64,000 bases of DNA from contig DATJXN010000145.1 of NCBI GenBank assembly GCA_035500095.1, positions 1 to 64,000 on the forward strand, given 5' to 3'. The stretch is from Candidatus Binataceae bacterium (GTDB lineage: Bacteria; Desulfobacterota; Binatia; Binatales; Binataceae). Positions 8,862 through 17,878 of this stretch are shown here, in pieces. How positions within the stretch are numbered: the first letter of the stretch is position 1; each line of letters starts with the position of its first letter. The translations under genes were made by a program, and so were the position numbers. The notes under the pieces are model-generated. The model searched no databases and was not told where the DNA came from. It worked only from the letters and a program-made list of their open reading frames with translations.

Positions 8862-11366
8862 TCAGTGGAACAACTTGTTGAGGGCGCCGCCCAGCGGGTT
8901 GCTCCCCGACGAACCGTTCTTGCCGTTCTTACCGCCGCCGAGAAATTTGTTGAGGTACTTGTCCGCCTGTTTTTGCACCAGGTGACCGGCCGCGCGCTGC
9001 GCCAGATACTGGATATCCGGCTGCACCGACGGTTTGGGCAGCTGTCCGGTGATTCGCACCGGAATATCGACCTGCTTCTGGTCGTTCGCGAGATAAACGA
9101 CGTTCTTCTTTTCTGACATCAGCTCGCGGCTCAGCTCCTGCGACAGCAGCAGATGCGCGCTCATGTCTATATTCTTGTCGAGATCGAACCATCCGTCGGC
9201 GAGCGCGCTGTAGTCCGGCGTCGCCGCCTTGATGTCGTGCGAGGTGATTCGCGCGCCCTGGATCACGAAGGTCAGGCCCAGCGCGGTGAAGCTGGTGTCG
9301 GGTGAATTGAACAGCGCCGGATGGCGCGCGACGACCGTCGGCGTAAGCAGCGTGTCGATCCCGGGGACGCCCTGCACCTTGCGCATCGCCTGTGCGCCGA
9401 TATTGACTCCGATAAGCTTGCCGTCGGCGACCGCCATCTGCCCGTTGCCCGCGAGCGTGGGCTTTATCGTATCGAACGTGTCGCCGCGCCCCGCGACGCG
9501 CACCTGCCCGGTCAACTGGCCGCGCACCGTGTCCGCCGCCTTGGATTTCTGCGAGATGAGCACCTGCTGAACGTCGATTCCATGCAGATTCACCCCCACG
9601 TTGAAGGCTGGGGCGGCGCCGAGCGTCGCCCTGGCGTTGCCGTCAACCGTGCCGTTGAAGACGCCCACCTTGAACGAGTTGACCGTCGCCGAGTGCCCGT
9701 CGTAAATCGCGTCCATCGCGAGGCTCCGGTACGCGACATTCTGCGCCATGCCCGAGGGCGAGGTCGCGGTCGCGGTCACCGTGGGCGCCGAAGTGCTGCC
9801 CTTGACCGTGCCCTTGACCGCTACCTGGTCCAGATGGTCGGCCGCGGCCTCGGGCTTGGAATTAGCGGTCAGCTCGGCCGGCTTTATTACGTCGGCGCTG
9901 AAATCGTAGCTCGCGTCGATCGGCTGAATCGATTGCGCGTTGACGGTGAGCCGCGCATGCCCCGAGCCGAGGTTGAACGCGAGCGGACCGGCGGTCGCGC
10001 TCTTACCCGCCATCTTGATGTCGCCGCTTAGCCCTCCCACTATCGAGCGCTTGCCTAGTGGCGTGACCGTGACCGAGGCCAGCGTGATGACGCCGTTTAC
10101 CTCGGGCTGCTTCTCTACCACTTTGACGGTGGCGTGAATCTCGGCCTTGCCCGAGGCGTCGTATTTGCTCAGTGGAACCAGCATCTTGCCCATCGAGGCG
10201 AGGTCGAACCGATTGCTGTCGAGCCGCGCGCTCAGGTTCTGGCCAAGCTGGATCTGCCCGGCCTTGAGATTAAGGTCGCCGAACACGAGGTTGGCGCTCT
10301 GGATCTCGACCTGCGCCGCCCCGCCTGCGGCTTTCCGCGAACCGGCCGCCGAGAGCTTGAGCGGTACGCCGGCTGCCTTGTCGAGCACGCCGCTGTACAC
10401 GACCTGGTTGCCGGTCAGGTCGGTCGCGAGATTGAACGCGACCGACTCGGTCGTGCCTTCAACCTTGATACTGGCCGCGAAGGGATTGGTGAGCTTGAGC
10501 TGCGGCGGTAGGGCCTGGGCTACCGGCGGCACCATCCTTAGCTGCGCCATCGTGAACGGCCCGGCGTCGAGGGTTAGCGAGAGCGGAATCGCGCTGAGAT
10601 CGACCGCGCCGTTGGTCATCAGCGGCCCGACCGTGCCGCTAAGCTGCAGATTTTTGTCCTGACCGAGGGCGGCGAGGCTCAGCTTGATGCCGACCGGCGT
10701 GCTGACGGAGAGATTATCGACATCGAGGTTGACCGAGCGGACGATGAGCGTGGACGCACCTTTTTGCTCGTAAACGATCGTCGCGTTCTCGACGGTGAGG
10801 CTTGAGACCGAGACGCTGCCAAGCGTTCCCGCTCCTGCACCCCCCAGCGCCGGTCCCTGCGGCTGCACCTCGCTAAGCGGCGGCCCCTTGGATTGGGATG
10901 TCCCGGCCGGCGGAGGCGGCGCAGCCGCCGATGGGGCCGCGGCCTCGCCACCAGAGGGTTTTTTTCCGATAGTGCTGACGTTCAGCTCGCCTCGCTGGTT
11001 GCGGATGATGTGTACCTGGGGATCTTTGAGCGAAACCTGGTCGACATCGATGCGATGGCTCAAAAGAGGTAGCAGCGCGACCCGCGCATAAATGTCGGCC
11101 GCCTGAACGAATGGATCCTTGGAGAATGCCGGGTCGTCGGCGATCGTCACGCCGCGAAGATCGGCGATCACTCCCCATCCGAGACTCGCGTGGATATCCT
11201 GGACGTCAACCTTACGGCCGACCGCGTCGCTGGCCTTCGAGAGGATAAGGCCGCGCTGCTTCTGGATAATGCCGTTAAGGTTAAGCACGGCGTAAAACCC
11301 GACGCCGGCCACCAACACCACGATGACGCCGAGCACGATGATGACTATCCGGATAAGCTTGCGCAT
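8862..11366 (-). CDS. AsmA family protein
   Basis: An 834-residue envelope protein of the AsmA-like superfamily (bridge-like lipid-transfer relatives such as AsmA and TamB). Residues 2-25 form a signal anchor (MRKLIRIVIIVLGVIVVLVA). The N-terminal domain (RKVDVQDIHASLGWGVIADL, VSLKDPQVHIIRNQRGELNV) is the AsmA module. A low-complexity Pro/Ala/Gly linker (about residues 145-185) is followed by a long repetitive beta-rich body and a C-terminal AsmA_2-type region (VNIGAQAMRKVQGVPGIDTL, ALGLTFVIQGARITSHDI). The start is placed at the ATG at 11366, behind GAAGGGGGGG. It is probably anchored in the inner membrane and spans the periplasm; the lipid-transport role is inferred from family members. Confidence 0.88.
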   Translation of the reverse strand: MRKLIRIVIIVLGVIVVLVAGVGFYAVLNLNGIIQKQRGLILSKASDAVGRKVDVQDIHASLGWGVIADLRGVTIADDPAFSKDPFVQAADIYARVALLPLLSHRIDVDQVSLKDPQVHIIRNQRGELNVSTIGKKPSGGEAAAPSAAAPPPPAGTSQSKGPPLSEVQPQGPALGGAGAGTLGSVSVSSLTVENATIVYEQKGASTLIVRSVNLDVDNLSVSTPVGIKLSLAALGQDKNLQLSGTVGPLMTNGAVDLSAIPLSLTLDAGPFTMAQLRMVPPVAQALPPQLKLTNPFAASIKVEGTTESVAFNLATDLTGNQVVYSGVLDKAAGVPLKLSAAGSRKAAGGAAQVEIQSANLVFGDLNLKAGQIQLGQNLSARLDSNRFDLASMGKMLVPLSKYDASGKAEIHATVKVVEKQPEVNGVITLASVTVTPLGKRSIVGGLSGDIKMAGKSATAGPLAFNLGSGHARLTVNAQSIQPIDASYDFSADVIKPAELTANSKPEAAADHLDQVAVKGTVKGSTSAPTVTATATSPSGMAQNVAYRSLAMDAIYDGHSATVNSFKVGVFNGTVDGNARATLGAAPAFNVGVNLHGIDVQQVLISQKSKAADTVRGQLTGQVRVAGRGDTFDTIKPTLAGNGQMAVADGKLIGVNIGAQAMRKVQGVPGIDTLLTPTVVARHPALFNSPDTSFTALGLTFVIQGARITSHDIKAATPDYSALADGWFDLDKNIDMSAHLLLSQELSRELMSEKKNVVYLANDQKQVDIPVRITGQLPKPSVQPDIQYLAQRAAGHLVQKQADKYLNKFLGGGKNGKNGSSGSNPLGGALNKLFH

Positions 11367-11520
11367 CACGGCCCCCCTTCTCCGCCCCAAAACTGGCTGA
11401 AGCGAACGCTATTCTCTCTCGAACGCCGCGCTATGCCAACGTACCAACCAGCTTTCTCGAACCGTTGCGAGGGTCGCCATGATGCGCGCCGCGGGCACAA
11501 TCGGTAGGCTTTAATCCCCG

Positions 11521-12339
11521 ATGGCGAAAAAGCGGAAAATCCCCTCGCGGCGTGACGAGCGCCCCGCATCGAAGCCGGAAAAGCCGGCCTTCAGCTCGCC
11601 ATTCAAGGACTTGAAGAAGCTGCTCGGCGAGCGGCAAAAATCAACGGGCGCGAACCGCGCCGCAAACAAGACCGATGCCAAGGCCGTCCCGCAGCCTGCG
11701 CCGGCGGTCAAGGCCACGACCGCGACAATGGCTTTGGCCGAGCCGGAGCCGATGCTGGACGACGCCACGATGTTTCAAAGGGCGGTTGACGGTGTCCGCC
11801 GCCTCGGCGGCCAGGGCCCGGTTCGTGTCGTGCCAAGACCGGAGGTGGCGCCGCTCGAAATCGTGAGCGAGGACGCCGAGGTCCTCGCGCAGTTATCCGA
11901 CCTGGTATCCGGGACGGGAAAGTTCGAGCTTAATGAGACCGAGGAATATGTCGAAGGAACCCGGCTCGGGCTCGACCCGCGCCTCCTCATCCAGCTTCGC
12001 CGCGGCGAGTTTGCCGTCCAGGCGCATATCGATCTTCACGGGATGATCCAGGCGGACGCCAAGCCTGCGCTCGAGGCTTTTATCCTGGACTCGGTGCGCA
12101 AGGGACTGCGCTCGGTGCTGGTCGTGCACGGCCGCGGACTGCGCTCGCCGGGCGGAACGCCTGTCCTCAAGCATGCGTCGGCGCAATGGCTCTCGCACGG
12201 ACACATGGGCGGATATGTGCTGGCGTTCGCTACCGCGCGGCCATCCGATGGCGGCGCGGGTGCGATGTACGTGTTGCTCCGGCGCGACCGCCGACGCGCC
12301 CGCTTCGACGTGCTGCAGGGGGCGAAGCGGCGGGATTGA
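11521..12339 (+). CDS. Smr-domain protein
   Basis: A 272-residue protein with a basic, poorly ordered N terminus (residues 1-60, Lys/Arg/Pro/Ala-rich), a middle region and a C-terminal Smr domain from about 165. The domain carries HIDLHGM near residue 168 (the LDLHG motif) and VVHGRGLRSPGG near 200 (the HGxG motif), as in YdaL/YfcN-type stand-alone Smr proteins. These act as nucleases on DNA or RNA; E. coli SmrB cuts mRNA between collided ribosomes. Here both signature motifs are intact, unlike the mutS2 Smr domain in this window. The gene is monocistronic and ends before a strong hairpin at 12390. Confidence 0.87.
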   Translation: MAKKRKIPSRRDERPASKPEKPAFSSPFKDLKKLLGERQKSTGANRAANKTDAKAVPQPAPAVKATTATMALAEPEPMLDDATMFQRAVDGVRRLGGQGPVRVVPRPEVAPLEIVSEDAEVLAQLSDLVSGTGKFELNETEEYVEGTRLGLDPRLLIQLRRGEFAVQAHIDLHGMIQADAKPALEAFILDSVRKGLRSVLVVHGRGLRSPGGTPVLKHASAQWLSHGHMGGYVLAFATARPSDGGAGAMYVLLRRDRRRARFDVLQGAKRRD

Positions 12340-12389
12340 TGCGAGCGAGACGCGGGCGATGAAATCAGGACATCGCCAATCTCAAAGAG

Positions 12390-12417
12390 AACGGGGCCGC
12401 TTCGAGCGGCCCCGTTT
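12390..12417. terminator. Bidirectional hairpin terminator
   Basis: ACGGGGCCGC (12391-12400), loop TTCGA, then GCGGCCCCGT (12406-12415) form a perfect 10-bp stem. It lies between the convergent Smr gene and atpE. Short T-rich tails occur on both strands (TTTGAG one way, TCTCTTTG the other), so it can serve both. Confidence 0.8.
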
Positions 12418-12469
12418 GAGTTCCAATTCGCGAAAGGCGACTCCTATTCGATAGGATTTCGCCCTGCGG

Positions 12470-12802
12470 TCAGATTTTGCCTTGCAGGATGAACGAGATG
12501 ACCAGCGAATACAGGGTCAGCGACTCGACGAACGCGAGTCCGATGATCATCGGCACGAAGAGCTGGTTGGTGCTGTTTGGGTTGCGCCCGATCGACTCCA
12601 TCGCAGAGGCCGCAAGCTTGCCCTGACCCATACCGCATCCGAGCGCCGCGATCCCGATTCCCAGACCCGCGCCGAGCCCGATCAGCCCTGCACGCATCCC
12701 GTCGCCACCCCCACCCCCGGGCGTCTGCGCCATCGCGAGCAGCGGGCTCGCCATCACCATCGCGGCTGCCATCCCGAGCCATTTGCCTAACCGTCCAATC
12801 AT
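12470..12802 (-). CDS. atpE: ATP synthase F0 subunit c, with N-terminal signal-like extension
   Basis: A 110-residue c subunit. Residues 1-25 look like a cleavable signal peptide (MAAAMVMASPLLAMAQ), followed by a Gly-rich linker, helix 1 (GLIGLGAGLGIGIAALGCGMGQG) and helix 2 (VPMIIGLAFVESLTLYSLVI). The ion-carrying carboxylate is E93. Relative to the Ilyobacter Na+ ring the offset is +28: Q60 (Q32), E93 (E65), S94 (S66) and Y98 (Y70) are present, but L95 replaces T67. The ion specificity is therefore ambiguous. The ATG at 12802 is chosen for its AAGGAGGAG site; the frame is open further upstream without coding character. It is the last gene of the F0 cluster. Confidence 0.93.
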   Translation of the reverse strand: MIGRLGKWLGMAAAMVMASPLLAMAQTPGGGGGDGMRAGLIGLGAGLGIGIAALGCGMGQGKLAASAMESIGRNPNSTNQLFVPMIIGLAFVESLTLYSLVISFILQGKI

Positions 12803-12977
12803 TTCACGTCTCCTCCTTGGTTTGCTCGCGGCCAACAGCCAAATCCATGGCTCTTTTTTCTTCCCCTCTATCCTCTTCCACACCGCGAACCGGACCGAGC
12901 ATGGTCGCGAATTTTGCTTATCTAAACAAAAGCCCTCAGAAACCTTCGGCACCGCTGCGATCGCTCCGAAGCGAAAA

Positions 12978-13673
12978 TTATTCGTAATGCGAATGACTCG
13001 CCATCCGCACGTACGATACCGCCAGGATCACGAAGACCAGGGCCTGAACGATACAGACGATCGAACCAAGCGCGTAAAAGGCGAGCGGGATGACGAGCTT
13101 GGTCAGCCCGGTGAACAGCCCGAGCACCTTGTGGTCGGCGAACATATTGGCGAAGAGACGGATGCCGAGCGAAAACGGGCGAAACAGGTTGTCGGCAACC
13201 TCGATCACCACGAAAAACCACGCCAGCCACCACAGCGGGCCGAGAAAACTCCGCAGGTAGGCGATGCCCTGATGCTTGAAGCCCTGGTACAGGTAATAGA
13301 CGAAGCAGATGATGGCGATCGCGAAGGTCAGGTCGGTGTCGGCGGTCGGCGGCTCCATCCCCGGGATCAACCCGAGGAAATTGGCGGTCAGGATGAACAT
13401 GAAAAGCGTGCCGAAGAATGGAACGTAGCTACGCGCACCGTGGCTCTCGAGCACGCCCGCGACGAAGCCATCGAGCCATTCGGCCATCACCTCGGCAACC
13501 GAGCGAACCGTGATTGCGCTCTCGGGGACCGTCGGGTCGGGCGATTCCAACAGCGCCTTGCGGGCCTTGAGCCCGAAAACGATCAGGATTCCCATCGCGA
13601 TCCAGGTGCCGACCACGACCGGCGGAAGATGCAGGAAGCTCGCGATGCCGTCGATGAAATTGACCGGGTTCAA
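12978..13673 (-). CDS. atpB: ATP synthase F0 subunit a
   Basis: A 231-residue membrane subunit forming the half-channels beside the c ring. The family signature FSLGIRLFANMFADH includes the essential stator arginine (E. coli R210 equivalent). Upstream helices include VPFFGTLFMFILTANFLGLIPG, another conserved segment. I place the start at a TTG (13673) rather than the ATG at 13730. The TTG is preceded by GGAGGCGATAG, and its last bases overlap the stop of the upstream atpI-like gene (TTGA), indicating translational coupling. The next gene, atpE, lies 175 bases downstream. F1 genes and atpF are absent from this window. Confidence 0.92.
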   Translation of the reverse strand: MNPVNFIDGIASFLHLPPVVVGTWIAMGILIVFGLKARKALLESPDPTVPESAITVRSVAEVMAEWLDGFVAGVLESHGARSYVPFFGTLFMFILTANFLGLIPGMEPPTADTDLTFAIAIICFVYYLYQGFKHQGIAYLRSFLGPLWWLAWFFVVIEVADNLFRPFSLGIRLFANMFADHKVLGLFTGLTKLVIPLAFYALGSIVCIVQALVFVILAVSYVRMASHSHYE

Positions 13674-14080
13674 ACTATCGCCTCCGCGCTCGGCTCGGCC
13701 CCCCGGGCGGTCCGCGCCGAAACGCGCCAAGTTTCAACAAAAATCGCGCCGAGCTGCGTCAAAAGGCCGAGCACAAATCCTGGAACATTTATCGTGGTGC
13801 GGCTTAAGAGCCAGGCAACGACCGTAACAATAAACAGCAATTTGAGCGGCGCCGCAACAATTCCGAGCCGGTTTGCGCCGCCGCTTTGCGTCGCGATCGC
13901 GATTATCCATCGTCCCACGAACGCGAGCAGAAAAAGGTTCGCGATCATCACCGCGCCGCCGACCGCGCATCCGAGCGCCGCCGCCGGCGAGACGGTGGCG
14001 AGCAGAAGCAGGCTCAGCGCGGCGGTCATCACTGCCGTCGCGCCCTGGATTCCGGCGATTGTCGGAACCTGCCACGTCAT
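13670..14080 (-). CDS. atpI: ATP synthase subunit I (AtpI-like) membrane protein
   Basis: A 136-residue protein with four predicted transmembrane segments (about 8-32, 35-58, 72-92 and 98-116), lying directly before atpB. This is the arrangement of the AtpI/UncI assembly factors that help insert the c ring. Sequence conservation in this family is weak, so the call rests on size, topology and position. Its stop overlaps the atpB start (TTGA). A 55-base gap separates it from atpZ. Confidence 0.8.
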   Translation of the reverse strand: MTWQVPTIAGIQGATAVMTAALSLLLLATVSPAAALGCAVGGAVMIANLFLLAFVGRWIIAIATQSGGANRLGIVAAPLKLLFIVTVVAWLLSRTTINVPGFVLGLLTQLGAIFVETWRVSARTARGAEPSAEAIV

Positions 14081-14135
14081 GGGAGCACGCTTGCGATGAA
14101 GAATTTCTGCGGCAATCGAAAGACTCTACCCGCGC

Positions 14136-14381
14136 TCAAAGATTCTTGCGAAACGACCGCATCTCGACGATAAGGCGATAGAAGCCAAGGAACACCCCGC
14201 CCAGCAATCCGACCAGCGTCCAGATCGAGCCGGAGTGAAAGTAGGCGTCCATATAATATCCTGCGACCGAGCCGCCGATAATGGGCGAAAAAAGTTCAAC
14301 GCCTATCGCAGCATAGCGCCATAGGTTCGGCCGTTCTTCTGCGGAAGACTCGCCGGAATCGTCGGGTGGCGGCCCTGCCAT
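14136..14381 (-). CDS. atpZ: AtpZ/AtpI-type F0F1 accessory protein
   Basis: An 81-residue protein with two transmembrane helices (about 22-41 and 52-69). It shows the AtpZ pattern: WRYAAIGVELFSPIIGGSVAGYYMD followed by a short loop, then GLLGGVFLGFYRLI and a basic tail. AtpZ proteins are linked to magnesium or calcium uptake and c-ring assembly and open many bacterial atp operons. The gene lies 21 bases after hemL, so the order is hemL-atpZ-atpI-atpB-atpE on one strand. Confidence 0.85.
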   Translation of the reverse strand: MAGPPPDDSGESSAEERPNLWRYAAIGVELFSPIIGGSVAGYYMDAYFHSGSIWTLVGLLGGVFLGFYRLIVEMRSFRKNL

Positions 14382-14402
14382 CTTTTATGACCCCTTTGGC
14401 GC

Positions 14403-15698
14403 TTAATTCCGCGCGAGCTCAGTGAGCGATTCGCGCGCAGCTTCGATCGTGCGGTCGATCTCGGCCTCGCGATGGGCAAGCGAAACGAACATCGCCTCGA
14501 ATTGCGAGGGCGGCAGATAGATCCCGCGCTCGAGCATCGCATGAAAGAAGCGCGCGAACATCTGCGTATCCGCCCGACGCGCCTGGTCCGCATCGCGCAC
14601 GGCCTCGACGCCAAGGAACGGCGTCACGAGCGATCCGACCCGGTTAACGCATCCCTTGAGATTCAAACGGCGGAGCTCGTCCGCAATGCCGTTCCCAAGG
14701 CGCGCCGACATTTCCTCCAGCCGCCCGTAGGTTCCCGGTCGGGCAAGAATTTCCAGCGTCTTTAGTCCCGCCCGTACCGCCACCGGATTACCAGAGAGCG
14801 TCCCGGCCTGGTAAACCGGCCCCGTCGGCGCCAGAAGATCCATCAGCTCGGCTCGTCCCGCGACCGCACCGATTGGCATCCCGCCACCGATCACTTTGCC
14901 CAGCATGATAAGGTCAGGCTCGGCGCCGAACATCTCGTGCGCGGTACCGTAGCGAAGGCGAAACCCGGTTATCACTTCGTCGCAGATGAGCAGGGCGCCA
15001 TGGCGATGCGCAAGGTCGCCCAGGTCCTTGAGAAATCCGGGCACGGGCGCGGCGACGCCCATGTTGGCCGCAACCGGTTCGACGATGATCGCAGCAATTT
15101 CGCGGGGTTCCGCGCGAAAATAGTGCTCGACCGCGTCCAGCGAATTGTAGCGCGCAACCCGCGTCAGCGCGGCCAGCGCCTCGGGCACGCCGGCGCTGTC
15201 GGGCACGCCGAGCGTCATCGCGCCCGACCCTGCGCGAACGAGGAGCGAATCGCTATGACCGTGATAACAGCCGTCAAACTTGACGATCCGCGGGCGCCCG
15301 GTCGCAGCGCGCGCGAGGCGAATCGCCGTCATCCCGGCCTCGGTGCCGGAGCTGACCAGGCGCACTTTGCGCGCCATCGGGATCGCCGCGGCGATCCCTT
15401 CGGCGAGCGCCACTTCGAGTTCGGTCGGGGCGCCGTAGCCGAGGCCGCGCGCGGCCTCCTCTGCTATCGCGGCGACGACCTCGGGATGGGCGTGACCGAG
15501 AATCGCGGGGCCGTAGGATCCGACGTAGTCGATGAAGCGATTGCCGTCGGCGTCAACCACGGCCGGACCGTCGCCGCGCGCGATGAAAAGCGTCGCGCCG
15601 CCGACCGCTTTCCATGCGCGCACGGGCGAGTTGACGCCGCCGGGGATGACGACGGTGGCGCGGGCGAGGAGCGCGGAAGAATTTTTTGCTTCGATCAT
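14403..15698 (-). CDS. hemL: Glutamate-1-semialdehyde 2,1-aminomutase
   Basis: A 431-residue PLP enzyme that converts glutamate-1-semialdehyde to 5-aminolevulinate, so tetrapyrroles are made by the C5 pathway. Landmarks are IPGGVNSPVRAWKAVGG at the N terminus, SSGTEAGMTAIRLARAATGR, KFDGCYHGHSDSLLVRAGSG, ICDEVITGFR, and the PLP lysine K268 in LGKVIGGGMPIGAVAG (E. coli K265). AGTLSGNPVA follows, as usual. The ATG at 15698 starts exactly at the family N terminus; upstream in-frame sequence lacks homologous character. The ribosome-binding site is weak. It heads the F0 gene cluster. Confidence 0.95.
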   Translation of the reverse strand: MIEAKNSSALLARATVVIPGGVNSPVRAWKAVGGATLFIARGDGPAVVDADGNRFIDYVGSYGPAILGHAHPEVVAAIAEEAARGLGYGAPTELEVALAEGIAAAIPMARKVRLVSSGTEAGMTAIRLARAATGRPRIVKFDGCYHGHSDSLLVRAGSGAMTLGVPDSAGVPEALAALTRVARYNSLDAVEHYFRAEPREIAAIIVEPVAANMGVAAPVPGFLKDLGDLAHRHGALLICDEVITGFRLRYGTAHEMFGAEPDLIMLGKVIGGGMPIGAVAGRAELMDLLAPTGPVYQAGTLSGNPVAVRAGLKTLEILARPGTYGRLEEMSARLGNGIADELRRLNLKGCVNRVGSLVTPFLGVEAVRDADQARRADTQMFARFFHAMLERGIYLPPSQFEAMFVSLAHREAEIDRTIEAARESLTELARN

Positions 15699-16278
15699 CT
15701 TTTGCACTCGGCTTTCGCTTTGCTCGCTAACACTTGCCGGGATGCCGGTCAAACGTGCGTAACCGTCTCGTGCGGCGAGAAATCGCTTCCACACAATGGC
15801 TCCCAGAGCCAGCAAGCGCGATCGATGAAAATCCGCGGCGCGCGGCGGGATCGCGAAGCGTTTTCGATTTTCACGATTCATGAAAAAAATCGCGCGCTTG
15901 TGAATCTGCGATCCGTTTTGCTTGAGCCGCCTGTGCAAAGGGTCTATCACGTTGTCTTCGCCAACACACTTAGAGAGCACATGAACGCGCGACTCGCGCG
16001 CAACTCGCCGTGGCGAACGGCGTCAGGGTCAATGTGGTCGTAGGGCGCTCGATCCGTTCTTTTGATTTCTTGAACTCGATTCCATCGCAATGGGTCGCGG
16101 CCCGCGAGGTTGATAGGCGGTTCGTGCGCGCGCGCTTCGATGTCTGCCGATGAGATAAAAGTTGCTTATCAACAGATGTTGATAAGCTTGTGCGTAATTC
16201 AGCCGACAACCTGCTCGTTTCGATAGGGGGATCGCGTGCCTTGGGTGACGGCTCACTGACTTCCGTGGGAGGGGAAAA
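15699..16278. other. 580-bp hemL-dnaA intergenic region
   Basis: This is the longest gene-free stretch in the window. It separates divergent hemL and dnaA. I see no convincing small gene; rpmH and rnpA, common dnaA neighbours, are absent. It holds a pair of inverted DnaA boxes at 16166-16185 and a weaker TGTGCGTAA at 16189-16197. An imperfect inverted repeat (TGAAAATC near 15825, GATTTTCA near 15868) is also present. The dnaA promoter should lie here. Confidence 0.6.
16166..16185. promoter_or_regulatory. Inverted pair of DnaA boxes upstream of dnaA
   Basis: TTATCAACA (16166-16174) and TGTTGATAA (16177-16185) form a perfect palindrome around a 2-base GA spacer, about 95 bases before dnaA. Each is one base from the consensus TTATCCACA. 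They probably serve dnaA autoregulation and/or origin function. Confidence 0.75.
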
Positions 16279-17631
16279 ATGGAAGGTTTGTGGCAGAGGG
16301 CTGCGGATCGGATACGAGACTCTCTGGGACAGGTAGGGTACGAAACGTGGATCGGACCGTTGAATTTTCTTGGGATGCAGGGGCGCACCGCCACCATTGA
16401 GGCCCCTAACCGTTTCTTTCGCGACTGGGTAAGCGACCGTTATCTCGAACTTTTGCGCCAATCGCTATCAGCAGAGGCCGGACAATCGGTTGACGTCAAG
16501 CTGACCTTGGGACTGGTCGGCAATGCGGCACTTCAGGAGGGTGTGCGGCGTCCGATGCCGCCGGCGCCCACGGCGCCGGCCGAGGCCGCGCCCCGCGACC
16601 GCCATCCGCAACTCAACGAGCGCTATACCTTCGGTGAGTTCGTGGTCGGCTCGGCCAACCAGTTTGCCCATGCGGCGGCGCTCGCCGTCGCCAACCAGCC
16701 GGGCGAAAAATACAATCCGCTTTTCATCTATGGCGGCGTCGGCCTGGGCAAGACGCACTTGGTGACCGCGATCGGTCATCACCTCTGGAACACCGGCAAG
16801 CGCAAAATCCTGTTCCTGCCGACCGAAGTCTTCATGAACGAGCTGATCACCTCGCTCAGACGCGACCGGATGGGCGAGTTCAAGGAGAAATTCCGTCGCG
16901 TCGACGTGCTGATCCTCGACGACGTCCAGTTTCTCGCCGGGCGCGAGCGAACCCAGGAAGAGTTTTTCCATACGTTCAACTCGCTCCATTCCGAACGGCA
17001 CCAGATCGTGCTGACGTCGGACAAGGTGCCGCGCGAAATCCCCGGACTCGAAGAGCGGCTACGCAACCGGTTCGAATCGGGGTTGATCGCCGATGTCGCG
17101 CCGCCCGACCTCGAGACGCGGGTCGCAATCGTGCAAAAGAAGGCGGCGCACGATAACCAGAGCCTGCCCTCCGACGTCGCGCTCTACATTGCGCAGAACG
17201 TTTCCTCCAACGTGCGCGAGCTCGAGGGCTGCCTGACCCGGCTCGCCGCGCTGGCCTCGATGGACCGCACGCCGATTACGGTGGACTTCACCCGCCAGGC
17301 TCTGCACGATCTCATCCGCGTGCAGGATCATCGCCCGTGCATCGACGGCATCCAGAAGACGGTCTCCGATTTTTTCCATATCCGCCTGGCCGACCTGAAG
17401 TCGAAGAAGCGCACCCAGCACATTGCGTTTTGCCGCCAGGTGGCGATGTACCTGTGTCGCAAGCTCACCGACAATTCGTTTCCGGTAATCGGGGAGCATT
17501 TCGGCCGCGACCATTCGACCGTGATTCACGCTTATAACCTGATTGCGCGCCGGGTGGGCAACGATTCGGCGTTTCGCATGTCGATCGAAAAAATCGAGCG
17601 CGAGCTGAAGATCGATCAGCGTCAGCCATGA
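16279..17631 (+). CDS. dnaA: Chromosomal replication initiator protein
   Basis: A 450-residue DnaA, the AAA+ initiator that opens the origin. Domain I is at 1-80 ([20 protein letters not shown]), followed by a Pro/Ala linker at 85-115. Domain III begins at [23 protein letters not shown] with Walker [10 protein letters not shown] near 152-160, Walker [11 protein letters not shown] near 211-220 and a sensor 2 region. Domain IV carries the DnaA-box-binding signature [14 protein letters not shown] near 409-422. The sequence [24 protein letters not shown]-type helix is conserved in form. The ATG follows a GGGAGGGGAAAA site. dnaN follows after 247 bases, the standard origin-region order. Confidence 0.97.
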   Translation: MEGLWQRAADRIRDSLGQVGYETWIGPLNFLGMQGRTATIEAPNRFFRDWVSDRYLELLRQSLSAEAGQSVDVKLTLGLVGNAALQEGVRRPMPPAPTAPAEAAPRDRHPQLNERYTFGEFVVGSANQFAHAAALAVANQPGEKYNPLFIYGGVGLGKTHLVTAIGHHLWNTGKRKILFLPTEVFMNELITSLRRDRMGEFKEKFRRVDVLILDDVQFLAGRERTQEEFFHTFNSLHSERHQIVLTSDKVPREIPGLEERLRNRFESGLIADVAPPDLETRVAIVQKKAAHDNQSLPSDVALYIAQNVSSNVRELEGCLTRLAALASMDRTPITVDFTRQALHDLIRVQDHRPCIDGIQKTVSDFFHIRLADLKSKKRTQHIAFCRQVAMYLCRKLTDNSFPVIGEHFGRDHSTVIHAYNLIARRVGNDSAFRMSIEKIERELKIDQRQP

Positions 17632-17648
17632 AACGGCGCTAACAACTC

Positions 17649-17852
17649 TGTGGAAAAGTCGTTTAGAATAGTCACAGTATCGACAGGGGACGGAGGGCGC
17701 CGCAGCGGGCGCGATCGCGGGCCGGATCCGGCCAACTGTTTGCCAACAACCGATCGCACAACAATTACGAATGGTTGCGCTGCCCATCAACAAATTCACA
17801 GGACCTACTGCTACTCTTATGATCTTTAGATCTAGATCGGATCTTTAGGATC
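17649..17852. other. Candidate oriC / unwinding region between dnaA and dnaN
   Basis: The dnaA-dnaN gap contains TGTGGAAAA (17649-17657, one base from a DnaA box) and CCATCAACA (17784-17792, two mismatches). A DnaA-trio-like run follows, CTA-CTG-CTA-CTC-TTA (17805-17819), whose complement reads 3'-GAT-GAC-GAT-GAG-AAT-5'. After that comes an AT-richer stretch with five GATC sites (17821-17852). Box, trio and AT-rich stretch resemble the basal unwinding system described in Bacillus. Confidence 0.55.
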
Positions 17853-17878
17853 AGAAGAGTGCAGCGGGGAGAGGATAA

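Noticed and set aside
8794-8985. Small plus-strand protein beginning MTIPRGCHSERSEESR
   Set aside because: This is the well-known false translation of the dispersed CATTCCGAG repeat and overlaps the asmA-like gene.
15825-16040. Small plus-strand reading frame (MKIRGARRDREAF...) in the hemL-dnaA gap
   Set aside because: No ribosome-binding site, no domain and composition unlike neighbouring genes.
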